64,000 nucleotides of DNA from Citrobacter europaeus (GCA_020099315.1 CP083650.1:2418001-2482000); one strand, 5' to 3'. Shown: positions 19,057-28,640, counted from the first letter of the stretch. Notes: a model not told the origin generated them from the sequence alone. Made by a program: numbers and translations.

Positions 19057-19840
19057 AACAGACAGGATGCCCTTCAACCGGATGGGAAAAGGTACCCATC
19101 TGAATACCATAAATAGTATTTAATGACGCCGGTGTAACAATCTCAGCGGGCGAACCCAGAGCAATTAAATGTCCGGATTTAAGCGCGAGAAGATTACTGC
19201 AATATCGGGCTGCCATATTTATATCGTGCAGTACCGCGATGATTGTGATTTCCTTTAGATGGCATAATTTTTTTAGCAGACACAATATTTCAGACTGCTG
19301 GGCAATATCCAGCGCTGAGGTCGGCTCATCAAGTAAAAGACATTTAGTGTCTTGTGCAAGAGTCATCGCAATCCATGCTCTTTGCCTTTCACCGCCGGAC
19401 AAAGAGTCAACCAGCCTCTTAGAGAGTCGTGACAGTCCTGTGTCAGCGATTGCTTCATCAACTTTCTGCATATCGTATTGGGTAAATCGGCCCAGTGCGC
19501 CATGCCAGGGATAGCGTCCTAATGAAACCAACTCCCTGACTGTCATGCCCTGTGCGGCAGGGAGGTGCTGAGGTAGGTATGCAACTTCGCGCGCAAATTC
19601 AGCATGTCCCCATTGCTCGACAGGACGTCCCTGAAATATAAGACTCCCCGTTGAAGGAGAAAGATGTTTGCCAAATAGCCTGAGCAGCGTTGATTTACCC
19701 GAGCCATTATGCCCTATCAGGGCGTTAAATTCCCCGCCTGGGATAGTGACCGAGGATGGATATAATAATTGTTGTCCGTTAATTTGAAATGCTGCTTCTG
19801 ACAATAGAAATAGCGCATTGTGTTTTATCGTATTGTTCAT
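19046..19840 (-). CDS. fhuC: Fe3+-hydroxamate ABC transporter ATPase FhuC
   Basis: This 264-residue ATPase has Walker A GHNGSGKST at residues 43-51, Q-loop YLPQHLP, signature LSGGERQRAWIAM, Walker B CLLLDEPTSALD and switch His in AVLHDINMAA. It energises siderophore import through FhuB. It lies 39 bases after the fhuA stop, with a hairpin between them that may lower its expression relative to the receptor. Confidence 0.94.
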   Translation of the reverse strand: MNNTIKHNALFLLSEAAFQINGQQLLYPSSVTIPGGEFNALIGHNGSGKSTLLRLFGKHLSPSTGSLIFQGRPVEQWGHAEFAREVAYLPQHLPAAQGMTVRELVSLGRYPWHGALGRFTQYDMQKVDEAIADTGLSRLSKRLVDSLSGGERQRAWIAMTLAQDTKCLLLDEPTSALDIAQQSEILCLLKKLCHLKEITIIAVLHDINMAARYCSNLLALKSGHLIALGSPAEIVTPASLNTIYGIQMGTFSHPVEGHPVCYVQ

Positions 19841-19850
19841 CAGACCCTGT

Positions 19851-19876
19851 AAAGCGGGCAGGTGCCTGCCCGTTTA
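19851..19876 (-). promoter_or_regulatory. Intercistronic hairpin between fhuA and fhuC
   Basis: Arms AAACGGGCAGG and CCTGCCCGCTTT (read on the transcribed strand) have a 2-base loop and a short T run. It may be an attenuating terminator or an mRNA-stabilising stem that keeps receptor levels above transporter levels. Role is inferred. Confidence 0.65.
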
Positions 19877-19879
19877 CCC

Positions 19880-22084
19880 TCAGAAATGGAACGTGGCAGT
19901 GGCTGTCATCTGGCGCCCAGCGCCACGGAAACAGCCATAGTCGGCAAAACAGCTTGAAACGTATTTTCGGTCCAGAATATTAGTAACGTTAAGAGCAATG
20001 TTTGCCCCTCTCAGTCCGAGCTGGCTAAGTTCATAGCTAACCAGTCCGTTCCAGACGGCAACACTACCCACTTTGAACGTATTCTCTGAATCCCCCCAAC
20101 TGGAGCCAATAAAACGCCCTCCGCTTCCAAGGGTCAACCCATTCAGTGCTCCCTGACTGAAGGTGTAGTCGAGCCAGAGGGAAGCCTGATGTTCAGGAAC
20201 CTGATCAGGCGTCTTTCCCTTTAGTTGTGTGTCTTTGGTATATTCAGCGTGTGTATAGCTGTATGAGGAAATTAAGTTCAGATTATCCGTTAATCCGGCT
20301 TTCGCTTCGAGTTCAATACCCTGGACTTCAATTTCACCAGCGGCCACTTTAAACAGAGGGTTATCTGGGTCTGTTGTCAGATTATGCGTTTTGGTGAGTT
20401 GATATACTGCTGCACTGAGCATGGCAGAACGTCCATGTGGCACATAGCGCACGCCCGCTTCGTACTGTTCACCTCGTGATGGTGCATAGGAGACCGGAGG
20501 AGTTGAAGATAACCCGAAGCTGTTAGGTTCAAATGACTGGCTGTAGCTGATGTAAGGTGTGATGCCATTATCAAACAGGTAATTTAATCCACTCCGCCAG
20601 GTAAACTGATGGTCGTTTCGGGAGATACCGGTATTTGTCTGGCGAAGATAGGTTTCCTGACGTGACCAGTCATAGCGTCCCCCCAGCGTGAGCAACCAGT
20701 TTTCATACTGCGCCTGATCCTGTACATAAATACCTGTCTGACGAGTCTTGTCATGCGCATAAGGTTCTGCGTCACCAAAAGCAAAATCATTCTGCTCTGG
20801 ATTATACAAATCCAGAGATGTCGCAGAACCATACAGGTTACTGATGTCATTGTTTAAATTTCTGTAATCGATACCTGATAAAAGAGTGTGGTCAATATTC
20901 GCTGTGTGAAAATCACTCTCAAGCTGAGTATCCACAGAGAAACTATTCATCCGCTCGTTATCAATAAATTGCCCGCGCGAGATCGTGTGATTTAAATCGG
21001 CAGAAGGTACATCAGGGCAATCAGTCGTGGAGCAAATTCCTCTTCCATAGACACTTTGCTGTGACGTTTTGACTCTGGAATAACGCAGGTTCTGCCTGAA
21101 CGTATAGTTGTCGGACAATACCCGTTCGAAGCTATATCCTACGGATCGCTGGTAACGTGACCAGGTATTATTGGGTGCGCTGTCGTCAAAATCGTCAGGC
21201 AGTCTAACCCCGTCAGGCAACGGATCTAAAGTACCTTGTCTTGGCATCCATCCATAATATCCCACCTCAGGTTCGTTCTGAATGTTGGACAAGAATGTAA
21301 ACGTTGTGTTTTCGTCCGGACGCCAGGTAAAAGAAGGCGCTATTGCGAAACGCCGCTGCCTTGAAAGGCTTTGTTCCTCATCGGAAGAACGGGCCATCCC
21401 TGTAATCCTGAAGGCGTAAATCCCCAGGTCATCCAGCGTGTCACCGAAATCGAAACCAGTTTGCATGAGGTTATTCGATCCCATTTTAAACTGCACTTCG
21501 CGTACTGGAGTGTAGATCGGGCGCTTGCTTACCATCGAAACAATGCCACCAGGATTACTCATTCCATACAGAACTGAGGCGGGGCCTCGAAGTACCTCAA
21601 TCCGTTCGAGCAAATAGGGTTCGGTCGACATCTCGTTCCAGTTGTCGCCAGTGAGTTTGAGGCCATCCAGATAGTTGTTTTGTCCCTGTCCGGATGAAAA
21701 ACCACGAATCTTAACCATATCAAAAGCGTTAGAGCTACCTCTGTCAGATACGGTTACTCCTGGCGTATATCCGAGCGCGTCCTTTAACGATTTAGGCTGC
21801 AAAATATCGATTTCTTTTCGGGTGATCACGGAAATGGACTGGGGGATATTTTTTATATCAGAACTGGTTTTTGTACCCGTAGCCGACTTTTTGGATACCA
21901 GCCCAGGAGTTGCTCCCCAGGGGTCTTCGCTGCTGTTTTTTTCAGCATCAGCGCTGACCAGAATGCTATCTTCTGCGTATACGGTGTTTGCTGTAAGAGC
22001 TGACAGTAAGGCGATTTTCAGGGTTACAAAAAGGGGGCTTAGTCCAGATACTTTGCGAGACGCGTTTACAGAAGAGCGATACAT
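19880..22084 (-). CDS. fhuA: TonB-dependent hydroxamate siderophore receptor, FhuA family
   Basis: The protein has 734 residues from MYRSSVNASRKV, chosen for the AGGAA site before it and because a signal peptide follows (cleavage near TVYA). A TonB box-like stretch DSILVSAD opens the mature part. A plug domain follows (NIPQSISVITRKEIDILQPK, LLERIEVLRGPASVLYG), then a barrel ending in TATATFHF. Two cysteine pairs (CSTTDC and CFADYGC) match FhuA's extracellular loop and C-terminal disulfides. It binds ferric hydroxamates outside the cell. Close FoxA or other hydroxamate specificity is possible. I found no convincing Fur box upstream. Confidence 0.9.
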   Translation of the reverse strand: MYRSSVNASRKVSGLSPLFVTLKIALLSALTANTVYAEDSILVSADAEKNSSEDPWGATPGLVSKKSATGTKTSSDIKNIPQSISVITRKEIDILQPKSLKDALGYTPGVTVSDRGSSNAFDMVKIRGFSSGQGQNNYLDGLKLTGDNWNEMSTEPYLLERIEVLRGPASVLYGMSNPGGIVSMVSKRPIYTPVREVQFKMGSNNLMQTGFDFGDTLDDLGIYAFRITGMARSSDEEQSLSRQRRFAIAPSFTWRPDENTTFTFLSNIQNEPEVGYYGWMPRQGTLDPLPDGVRLPDDFDDSAPNNTWSRYQRSVGYSFERVLSDNYTFRQNLRYSRVKTSQQSVYGRGICSTTDCPDVPSADLNHTISRGQFIDNERMNSFSVDTQLESDFHTANIDHTLLSGIDYRNLNNDISNLYGSATSLDLYNPEQNDFAFGDAEPYAHDKTRQTGIYVQDQAQYENWLLTLGGRYDWSRQETYLRQTNTGISRNDHQFTWRSGLNYLFDNGITPYISYSQSFEPNSFGLSSTPPVSYAPSRGEQYEAGVRYVPHGRSAMLSAAVYQLTKTHNLTTDPDNPLFKVAAGEIEVQGIELEAKAGLTDNLNLISSYSYTHAEYTKDTQLKGKTPDQVPEHQASLWLDYTFSQGALNGLTLGSGGRFIGSSWGDSENTFKVGSVAVWNGLVSYELSQLGLRGANIALNVTNILDRKYVSSCFADYGCFRGAGRQMTATATFHF

Positions 22085-22795
22085 GTTTTGTTCCTGGTAT
22101 AAACAACCTGAATGCCAATGAGAGTGATTTTTATTCACATCGCAGGGCGGAGTGGCCCCGGTTTGATCGTGGATACAGTATTATTTTGTTCTGGCAGAGA
22201 ATATTGATAAAGCGACAAATAACATTGCTATCTCGCCATGCTGAACTTTAAAACGAAAGGTGAAGGATTTATATGATAAGAGGGAGTGTTTCACCTTGGT
22301 ACAATAGGCGTTAAATGAAAAATTAGCGCTTAAGAATGTAGGTTTTACGACATCATATGTTTAATTGTCGCCAGCGACACAAGTAATTAATTGATAAATA
22401 TGCGCCAAATCAATTGGTTATGTCTGGCAATCTTTATTTGGGCATTCAATTTGTGATTGACCCAATAAAGATGGAGCCTTAACATAGTATTAACTTACTG
22501 TGCAGGTGAACTGATAGTTCAGCACATTCCTTAAATGATTCAGTAGAATCATTAGCAATGTGAGGATACTCATGAAAATTCAACTGTCAGGTTTCTGTGT
22601 AATATTTAAATCAGTTATTCATTCTGTTTTGACTCCATTAAATCAAAGAAAACGTTGCCGCTCAGATGATTTTTTTTAACGCTAACGCTGGTTTTGCTCG
22701 TTTTTGCTGAGCTCTATTTGAAGCAGTCTACACATTCTCTGCATCATTCCTGGCGCTCTGCGTGGAATTGAAAATTAGATAACGATGGTTTAAAT
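22085..22795. other. Intergenic region between divergent fhuA and monooxygenase genes
   Basis: This 711-base AT-rich gap must hold the fhu promoter and the promoter of the monooxygenase gene. One short frame at 22572-22679 (35 codons, MKIQLSGFCVIFKSVIHSVL start) has a good GAGG ribosome site 8 bases upstream, but no recognisable relative; it may be spurious or a leader peptide. A best candidate Fur site just upstream of fhuA matches the consensus at only about half its positions. Nothing else is supported. Confidence 0.4.
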
Positions 22796-24034
22796 ATGAA
22801 ACAGATAGATCAAAAAAAGAACATTCTCATTTGTGGATCAGGTATTGCCGGACCAACACTGGCATTTTGGTTAGCTAAGCAAGGGCATAAGGTCACTGTC
22901 GTTGAGCGAGCATCAAGCTTACGCTTAACGGGGCAAACTGTAGACATTCGCGATGAAGGCCGTGATGTGGTTGAGCGCATGGGGCTTCTTAAAGACATTT
23001 CAGAATTAATGACAAATGAAGAGGGTTTGCGCTTCGTTGACAGCAAAAATATCATTCAGGCTGAATATCCAAGTGCAGGTGGGAAGAAGTCATTTGTTAC
23101 AGATATAGAAATACTCAGAGCCGACTTATCGACGCTTCTGCTGAAATCGACACAAGATGATGTTGAGTATATTTTTGGAGATTACGTCACTTCCTGTCAC
23201 GAGAATGAAGCTGAAGTCATTGTTAACTTCAAAAATCATGCTCAGAGAACTTTTGACCTTATGGTTATTGCTGAAGGTATGCGGTCATCCACGCGCGAAC
23301 TCGTTTTTGGTAAGGTTCCTGTTCATCACATTGGTCTATACACTGCCTATTTTGCGATGCCTTATCAGCCTCAGGATGGGACATGGGTGCGCTGGAACAA
23401 TTGTACGGGTGGAAAGTCTATTCTGTTACGCCCGGACCAGGGACGCTCAACCCGGGCATATCTGTATATCAGAAGCAGTAATCGAGGCATTGACCTTACA
23501 GGCCGAAGTGCCGTTAATAGCTTCATAAAAAGCACTTTCAGGAACGATGGCTGGGAAGCACCACGCATACTTGAAGAACTTGATAAAACTGACGATATCT
23601 TCTTTGAAGATCTTGGGCAGATACGAATGGACTCATGGTCCAGGGGAAGAGTCGTATTGCTTGGGGATGCGGCTTATTGCGCGACGCCTGTAAGTGGTAT
23701 GGGTACCACTCTTTCAATCGTAGGTGCATATATTTTGGCCAAGTCACTGTTGACCAGTGAGGATCATCATGCTGCATACAAAGCGTACGAGCAAAAAATG
23801 CGACCCTATGTGCAACAAGCTCAGTCGATAAAACCCTGGACTATACGACTCGAACAACCTTCAACCAAACTGGGTATTGCGCTATTTTATAGGTGGAAGC
23901 GACTAGAAAAGACGAAGCTCATGCAGTTCCTTATGAGTCCTTTTGGGCCTAAAAGAGAGCATGTGGATTTTTTGGGCGCTCCCATCGTTTACGACACAGA
24001 CATCACTCGCACACCTGAGAAATCAACTTTGTAG
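22796..24034 (+). CDS. FAD-dependent aromatic/antibiotic-type monooxygenase
   Basis: This 412-residue class A flavoprotein hydroxylase shows the FAD-binding GxGxxG (CGSGIAGPTLAFWLAKQGHK, residues 12-31), the DG-type motif (DLMVIAEGMRSSTR) and the GD motif (GRVVLLGDAAYCATPVSGMG). The family includes TetX, rifampicin monooxygenases and phenol hydroxylases, so the substrate may be an aromatic antibiotic or phenolic compound; sequence does not decide. It is followed by a hairpin and then by a second lpxC on the same strand 114 bases downstream. No membrane segment is seen. Confidence 0.85.
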   Translation: MKQIDQKKNILICGSGIAGPTLAFWLAKQGHKVTVVERASSLRLTGQTVDIRDEGRDVVERMGLLKDISELMTNEEGLRFVDSKNIIQAEYPSAGGKKSFVTDIEILRADLSTLLLKSTQDDVEYIFGDYVTSCHENEAEVIVNFKNHAQRTFDLMVIAEGMRSSTRELVFGKVPVHHIGLYTAYFAMPYQPQDGTWVRWNNCTGGKSILLRPDQGRSTRAYLYIRSSNRGIDLTGRSAVNSFIKSTFRNDGWEAPRILEELDKTDDIFFEDLGQIRMDSWSRGRVVLLGDAAYCATPVSGMGTTLSIVGAYILAKSLLTSEDHHAAYKAYEQKMRPYVQQAQSIKPWTIRLEQPSTKLGIALFYRWKRLEKTKLMQFLMSPFGPKREHVDFLGAPIVYDTDITRTPEKSTL

Positions 24035-24044
24035 GAAATAGATT

Positions 24045-24076
24045 CAGTCAGCGAGAGCTAAGCGAGTCGCTGACTG
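24045..24076 (+). terminator. Hairpin between the monooxygenase gene and the lpxC paralogue
   Basis: A perfect 10-bp stem (CAGTCAGCGA/TCGCTGACTG) has a 12-base loop. The T tract is weak, so it may attenuate rather than stop transcription into the lpxC paralogue. Confidence 0.55.
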
Positions 24077-24147
24077 CGTTGCTATTGATTTAATTTACTA
24101 CTCGAATACATTTGCAAAGAGAATTAGTTTCGATTACAGGCCTTGAT

Positions 24148-25074
24148 ATGATTAAGCAAAAAACTATCAGAACCTCTGTTTCAATGACAGGCATAGGGTT
24201 ACATAGTGGATTAAAAGTCCAAATGAATGTCATTCCTGCAGGAATCAATACGGGGATCGTTTTTCGTCGTGTTGATCTGCACCCAGCAGTCGATATTCCT
24301 TTACGTGCCGAAAGTATTAATGAAACGACGCTTGCTACTACTATCTTCAATGATGATGGTGTACGAGTTTCAACAATCGAACATTTACTCTCGGCAATAT
24401 CTGGGTTAGGAATCGATAATCTTTTGATCGAACTTAACGCAGGTGAAATTCCCATTGTAGATGGAAGTTCTGCGCCATTTGTATATTTACTGCTCAATGA
24501 TGCAGGTGTCATTGAGCAGAGTGCCCCTAAGAAATTCCTAAAAATTAACGAAGAAATACGTGTAGAGCTTGACGATAAATGGGCAACCTTAGCCCCCTTT
24601 AACGGTTTTCACCTGGATTTTACTATTGATTTTAATCATCCAGCGATAAGTTCGGACAATAAAAGATATACAACCACCTTGAATCCTGAAGTTTATATCG
24701 CTGAAATCTCCCGGGCCCGTACGTTCGGTTTCTTGCGCGACGTTGAGTATCTTCAGTCGAAGGGCTTGGGTCTGGGTGCGAGTTTAGACAATGCAATTGG
24801 CCTTGATGAGTTCCGGGTGCTGAATAAAGACGGGCTGCGATACGAAGATGAGTTTGTCCGACATAAAACACTCGATGCAATAGGAGATCTTTTTGTCTGC
24901 GGCTATAACATTTTGGGCGCGTTCACCGCATATAAATCCGGTCATGCTCTTAACAATCTCCTCATCAGAAGTGTTCTACAAAATCAACAGTCCTGGGAGT
25001 TCGTACAGTTAGATACTGCGCCGTTTTCCGAAGTGCTGACAGATTCCATGATAGAGCTTGCTTACGCCAGATAG
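24148..25074 (+). CDS. lpxC: Second UDP-3-O-acyl-N-acetylglucosamine deacetylase (LpxC paralogue)
   Basis: The 308-residue protein aligns end to end with E. coli LpxC (305), the committed zinc enzyme of lipid A synthesis. All catalytic residues are present: His19, Glu78, His79, His239, Asp243 and the general acid region YKSGHALNN (numbering shifted by one after an inserted residue near 117). Divergence from E. coli LpxC is about half the residues, far more than neighbouring core genes, and this locus lacks the cell-division genes that flank the housekeeping lpxC. The C-terminus ends MIELAYAR and lacks the AVLA tail needed for FtsH degradation. Start is the ATG of MIKQKTIRTS; a longer in-frame start exists 36 bases upstream. 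Confidence 0.9.
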   Translation: MIKQKTIRTSVSMTGIGLHSGLKVQMNVIPAGINTGIVFRRVDLHPAVDIPLRAESINETTLATTIFNDDGVRVSTIEHLLSAISGLGIDNLLIELNAGEIPIVDGSSAPFVYLLLNDAGVIEQSAPKKFLKINEEIRVELDDKWATLAPFNGFHLDFTIDFNHPAISSDNKRYTTTLNPEVYIAEISRARTFGFLRDVEYLQSKGLGLGASLDNAIGLDEFRVLNKDGLRYEDEFVRHKTLDAIGDLFVCGYNILGAFTAYKSGHALNNLLIRSVLQNQQSWEFVQLDTAPFSEVLTDSMIELAYAR

Positions 25075-25171
25075 TTTTTTCTATACAACTTTATTGCCAG
25101 AACATGGCTTAGGAATCGGGCAGCCCTTGTGGCTGCACTTGAGGTCAAGCGGCACTGGAGCCTATCATAAT

Positions 25172-26266
25172 TTATAATCGCTGCAGTAAATGATTAACTC
25201 CCTCTGATGCAGCATCAACTGCGCCCGCAAGATAACCTGAAAATTGTGGCGACCATTCACTGGCAATCCCCGTCATTTTACCTGCCCAAACTCCGTTCAC
25301 TGGCGTCTGTTCAGGTAATGAATGCCCAAACTCCTGCCGCAAATCCTGTTTTGTCGCCGTAAAAGGATCGGCTGCCCAGTCTTTTATAAATTCTCTTAGT
25401 GGGTCTGCCGCAGACTGGCCAAACAATCGTACAAGCTGTTCCCGGCACATCTGCATAAGTACAGCTTCAGAGACTTTCCTTCTCGCTTGTGCTGGCACAC
25501 CGATAAAACCAAATATCGCGGTGATACCTGATTCTGGCTCGGACACATCGTGAATTTCTACCATAGGCCCAATCTGACTGCTTGCATCACCAGAGAGATT
25601 TTGTTGCTGCAGGAAATCTTTATTATATAAGGCGACATATTTAGCATGGGGAGCCATCCATGTTGGGATCTTACTCCAGCCTGTAAGCAGCCCATCTGGC
25701 AACGCCGGTTTGAAGTCAATTCTTGCCGCCTGTGCGGGTGGCAGAGCCAGCAGGAGGTGATCACAGGCGTAGGCCATGCTTTTACCATTTTCCGCTCGGC
25801 TCTGCACCAGTACTTCTTCACCCTTACTGGAGACTGCCATAACCTGCTGGCCGAGCATAATTTTCCCGGACGGGATCTGACTTTTCAACGCAGATGTCAG
25901 GGCCTGCATACCGCCTTTTAGCCTGAATGATGGTGGTGATGTTTCATACGATGGATAACGTTGTGGTGCAGAATGGCAATGGCGTTCAAACATCATTTCT
26001 CCCGGGCGAGTCTGCGGGATAAGAGAGAGATCGAGCGCATTAACAAGGCGCGCGAGTTCGGGCTGCATATCAGGCCAGAACCATGTAGCACCCATATCGA
26101 CATGAAGTCCGTCAGGGGTGTTTGCTAACATCTGGCTTGAAAGGACACGCCCGCCGGTTCTTTCTCTTGCCTCGAGTATCGTACAGGCCACACCCGCCTT
26201 TTGAAGTAATGTCGCGGCGTATAAACCACTCACGCCTGCGCCGATAATAACAACTTTGCCGCTCAT
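25172..26266 (-). CDS. Flavin-containing amine oxidoreductase
   Basis: The 364-residue protein has an N-terminal Rossmann motif (VVIIGAGVSGLYAATLLQKA) and the ARERTGGRV segment typical of monoamine oxidase-type flavoenzymes. The C-terminal FAD motif is also visible (PVNGVWAGKMTGIASEWSPQ, FSGYLAGAVDAASEG). It should oxidise an amine or related substrate using FAD in the cytoplasm. Its start overlaps the stop of the upstream cupin gene by 4 bases, so the two are translationally coupled. Substrate is unknown. Confidence 0.85.
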   Translation of the reverse strand: MSGKVVIIGAGVSGLYAATLLQKAGVACTILEARERTGGRVLSSQMLANTPDGLHVDMGATWFWPDMQPELARLVNALDLSLIPQTRPGEMMFERHCHSAPQRYPSYETSPPSFRLKGGMQALTSALKSQIPSGKIMLGQQVMAVSSKGEEVLVQSRAENGKSMAYACDHLLLALPPAQAARIDFKPALPDGLLTGWSKIPTWMAPHAKYVALYNKDFLQQQNLSGDASSQIGPMVEIHDVSEPESGITAIFGFIGVPAQARRKVSEAVLMQMCREQLVRLFGQSAADPLREFIKDWAADPFTATKQDLRQEFGHSLPEQTPVNGVWAGKMTGIASEWSPQFSGYLAGAVDAASEGVNHLLQRL

Positions 26267-26952
26267 GAAGTGACTCCGAACAGGGTTTCTGGGCTAAGAT
26301 GTCCCGTTTTCAAATAGAGAAGAGTATCCGTCCCAGCGGCCAGCAATGCGGGCATATCTCCTGGCGGCAGCCGTAACCAACTACCTTTCTCATATTCGCC
26401 TTGCGGATCTGTGAGAGTCCCTTCCAGTATCATCAGCTCTGCTCCTCCAGTCAGGGGAGTACAAAAAAGACGCTCTCCAGGCGCGATTTTCAGTAGCATG
26501 ACGGTTTCAGATGTGCTGGAGAAAAGAGGGCATACTTGTCTTCCCGGTTGACCGTGCCAGTTCGACATATCCTTCGTATTGATTCTTAAAGGCTGCCGTT
26601 CTTCAGGATTCATCTGGCGCAGCTTCACGAAAATAGTCGTACCGCCATGACTCGAAGGTTGGTGAGAAGAACCATCCGGGCTGCGCAGGTACCAGCCTGC
26701 CGGATAATTTGTCCCGTTCTCAGTAAAGATGCCGCTCAGGACAAGAATTTCTTCTCCACCAGGGTGATTGTGTACAGGAAACATAGAGTCAGGGGCATAC
26801 CTGACAAGACTGGTCGCGCGGGCCTGCTCGCGGCCGATTCTGTCGAGCATCACTCGTTCGACACCAGGCTGAGGGGAAGCTACCCACTGGTAGCGGTCAG
26901 GCGTCATTACAGCACGCTGTGAAAAATCTGAATTCAGTAACATCATATTCAT
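26263..26952 (-). CDS. Double-cupin protein (ChrR-like)
   Basis: This 229-residue protein has two cupin folds. The first has metal-type histidines and acid (FPVHNHPGGEEILVLSGIFT) and a later GGTTIFVKL strand. The second (APGERLFCTPLTGGAELMIL) has lost the histidines. ChrR-like cupins act as sensors or as dioxygenase-like enzymes. It sits between the AhpD-like gene (32 bases upstream) and the amine oxidase gene, all on the minus strand, forming a three-gene operon. Confidence 0.8.
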   Translation of the reverse strand: MNMMLLNSDFSQRAVMTPDRYQWVASPQPGVERVMLDRIGREQARATSLVRYAPDSMFPVHNHPGGEEILVLSGIFTENGTNYPAGWYLRSPDGSSHQPSSHGGTTIFVKLRQMNPEERQPLRINTKDMSNWHGQPGRQVCPLFSSTSETVMLLKIAPGERLFCTPLTGGAELMILEGTLTDPQGEYEKGSWLRLPPGDMPALLAAGTDTLLYLKTGHLSPETLFGVTS

Positions 26953-26984
26953 AATATGGCACCCTTGCAGGTGCCCTTTAGGGG

Positions 26985-27329
26985 TTATTTGTTCGGCAGG
27001 CTGTCGTAAACATCCAGGGCACGTGCAGTGTATGTCAGCGCTGCACCAGTGTTCAGGTTAATGGCGACGGCCAATGCCTCTGCAATCTCTTCTCGGGTGG
27101 CTCCGTGCTTAACCGCAGCATCTACATGCACGGCCAGACAACCATCGCAGCGCGTGGTGACGGCGACGGCCAGCGCGATCAGTTCGTGGGTCTTGGGATC
27201 GAGATGTTTATTCTCAGATGCGCCTTTGTCCATCTGCTGAAAGCCTTTCATAAATTCTGGCTGTAATTTGGCAAATTTACCGATGGTTGCGAGCAGGCCG
27301 CTGCGATATTCATTCCAGTTTAAAAACAT
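26985..27329 (-). CDS. Carboxymuconolactone decarboxylase family (AhpD-like) protein
   Basis: The protein has 114 residues. The AhpD-type redox motif is complete: TRCDGCLAVHVDAAVKHGAT carries CxxC plus the downstream His. Single-domain members are peroxidase-like or thiol-disulfide enzymes. It is the first gene of the operon running into the cupin and amine oxidase genes, with a LysR gene upstream on the same strand. Confidence 0.88.
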   Translation of the reverse strand: MFLNWNEYRSGLLATIGKFAKLQPEFMKGFQQMDKGASENKHLDPKTHELIALAVAVTTRCDGCLAVHVDAAVKHGATREEIAEALAVAINLNTGAALTYTARALDVYDSLPNK

Positions 27330-27549
27330 GTTGGGCTCCGGTTGGTATAGGTTTCAGATAAAAATGACGTCCCTTGCCAACGTCTCTGGCGCATTAGTAA
27401 GGGTGTATATCATTCACTGGGGACGATTATCAGAAAGCCCGGTAACTTCAACAAATCAGATATTCTTGCGAAGCGGTGAAGAAATTCTATGTCGTGAGGT
27501 TGGTAGCGGAAGGGGCATCACGCGGTCGAGTAATGCCTGTACCTGGATA

Positions 27550-28464
27550 TTATTCACTTTCCGACAGGACGTCCTGAAGTAGCCAGTCGTGAAAAATATT
27601 AACTTCACTACGCATAACCTGCTGCTGCGGGGTCACCAGATAATACGACCATTTTAGCGGCCAGCGATAGTCGGGCTGCAGCTGCGCAAGCTGTCCGGTT
27701 TCGATAAGTTTCTTCACCAGAGCATATCGTACGATAGCTACACCACGACCGCTCAGAGCGGACAGAATCACCGCTGAGGTGGAATTGATATGAAGTCCGC
27801 TTTCAAGTGCCTCGGGGGCATTCACAGTCTGGAGCACCTCGTCCCACGATGGAAAATCTGCGCCGGGGTGAGGGGTATCATCATAAATAAGCTTTTGCGT
27901 GGCCAGCCACTCGCCACAGGTTATTTTGCCTTCCGGAACAAGACGCGGACTGCAAACCAGTACGGCTTCTTCATCCATCAGCCAGGTTTTATTGACGCCC
28001 GGCCAATCCCCCTGTCCACAACGGATACCGATATCCGCCTCCCCGTGCGACACGTCCATTAGTTTTTCCGTAACGTTAAGCCGCAGGTCGATACTTTCAT
28101 GGGTTTCTGAGAACCGGTTCAGTCGTTCCATTAGCCAGTTCATCATCAGTACCTGAGAGGCGGTTACTACGACGACCGAACGCGCGCGACGTCCGCGTAG
28201 TTTGTTCAGTCCAGATTCCAGTTTGTCCAATCCCTGGGTGATGTCCAGCAGGGCTTCCTGTGCTTCATCAACCAGCGTCAGGCGCTCCTTCCCTGAACGG
28301 GTGCGGTGAAGAAGCGGATGTCCCACCCAGTCTTCCAGTGCGCGGACAAGCTGGCCTACTGCGGCTGGCGTGACGCCCAGCTCCTGTGCCGCGCCAGTAA
28401 AACTTCCATGCCGGGCTGTAGCTTCAAAAGCATGCAGCCATTTCAGGCGATTTAGCGATCTCAT
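27550..28464 (-). CDS. LysR-family regulator, GcvA-like
   Basis: The 304-residue protein has an N-terminal winged helix (LHAFEATARHGSFTGAAQELGVTPAAVGQLVRAL) and an effector domain. The LNRLKWLHAFEA start and WPLKWSYYLV end fit the GcvA-like subgroup. It lies between a minus-strand redox operon and a divergent SDR-OsmC pair, so it may control both. The inducer is not predictable. Confidence 0.88.
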   Translation of the reverse strand: MRSLNRLKWLHAFEATARHGSFTGAAQELGVTPAAVGQLVRALEDWVGHPLLHRTRSGKERLTLVDEAQEALLDITQGLDKLESGLNKLRGRRARSVVVVTASQVLMMNWLMERLNRFSETHESIDLRLNVTEKLMDVSHGEADIGIRCGQGDWPGVNKTWLMDEEAVLVCSPRLVPEGKITCGEWLATQKLIYDDTPHPGADFPSWDEVLQTVNAPEALESGLHINSTSAVILSALSGRGVAIVRYALVKKLIETGQLAQLQPDYRWPLKWSYYLVTPQQQVMRSEVNIFHDWLLQDVLSESE

Positions 28465-28640
28465 TTCATATTTCCTGACTCATTATTTTCTTCAGTATAC
28501 GTTAACGAGAAAGATTTTCTTTCCTGCGTCGCAATTTCTTCTCAGTCGTTAATACCGGGGGAGGGTGGCATTCTGATTTCACAGGATGAGGGGGCTGCCT
28601 TCTCATCAATGACAATCCAATGAATGTAAAGAGGTTAGCG

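Noticed and set aside
22085..22160. Fur box upstream of fhuA
   Set aside because: The best match has only about 10 of 19 consensus positions; not enough to call.
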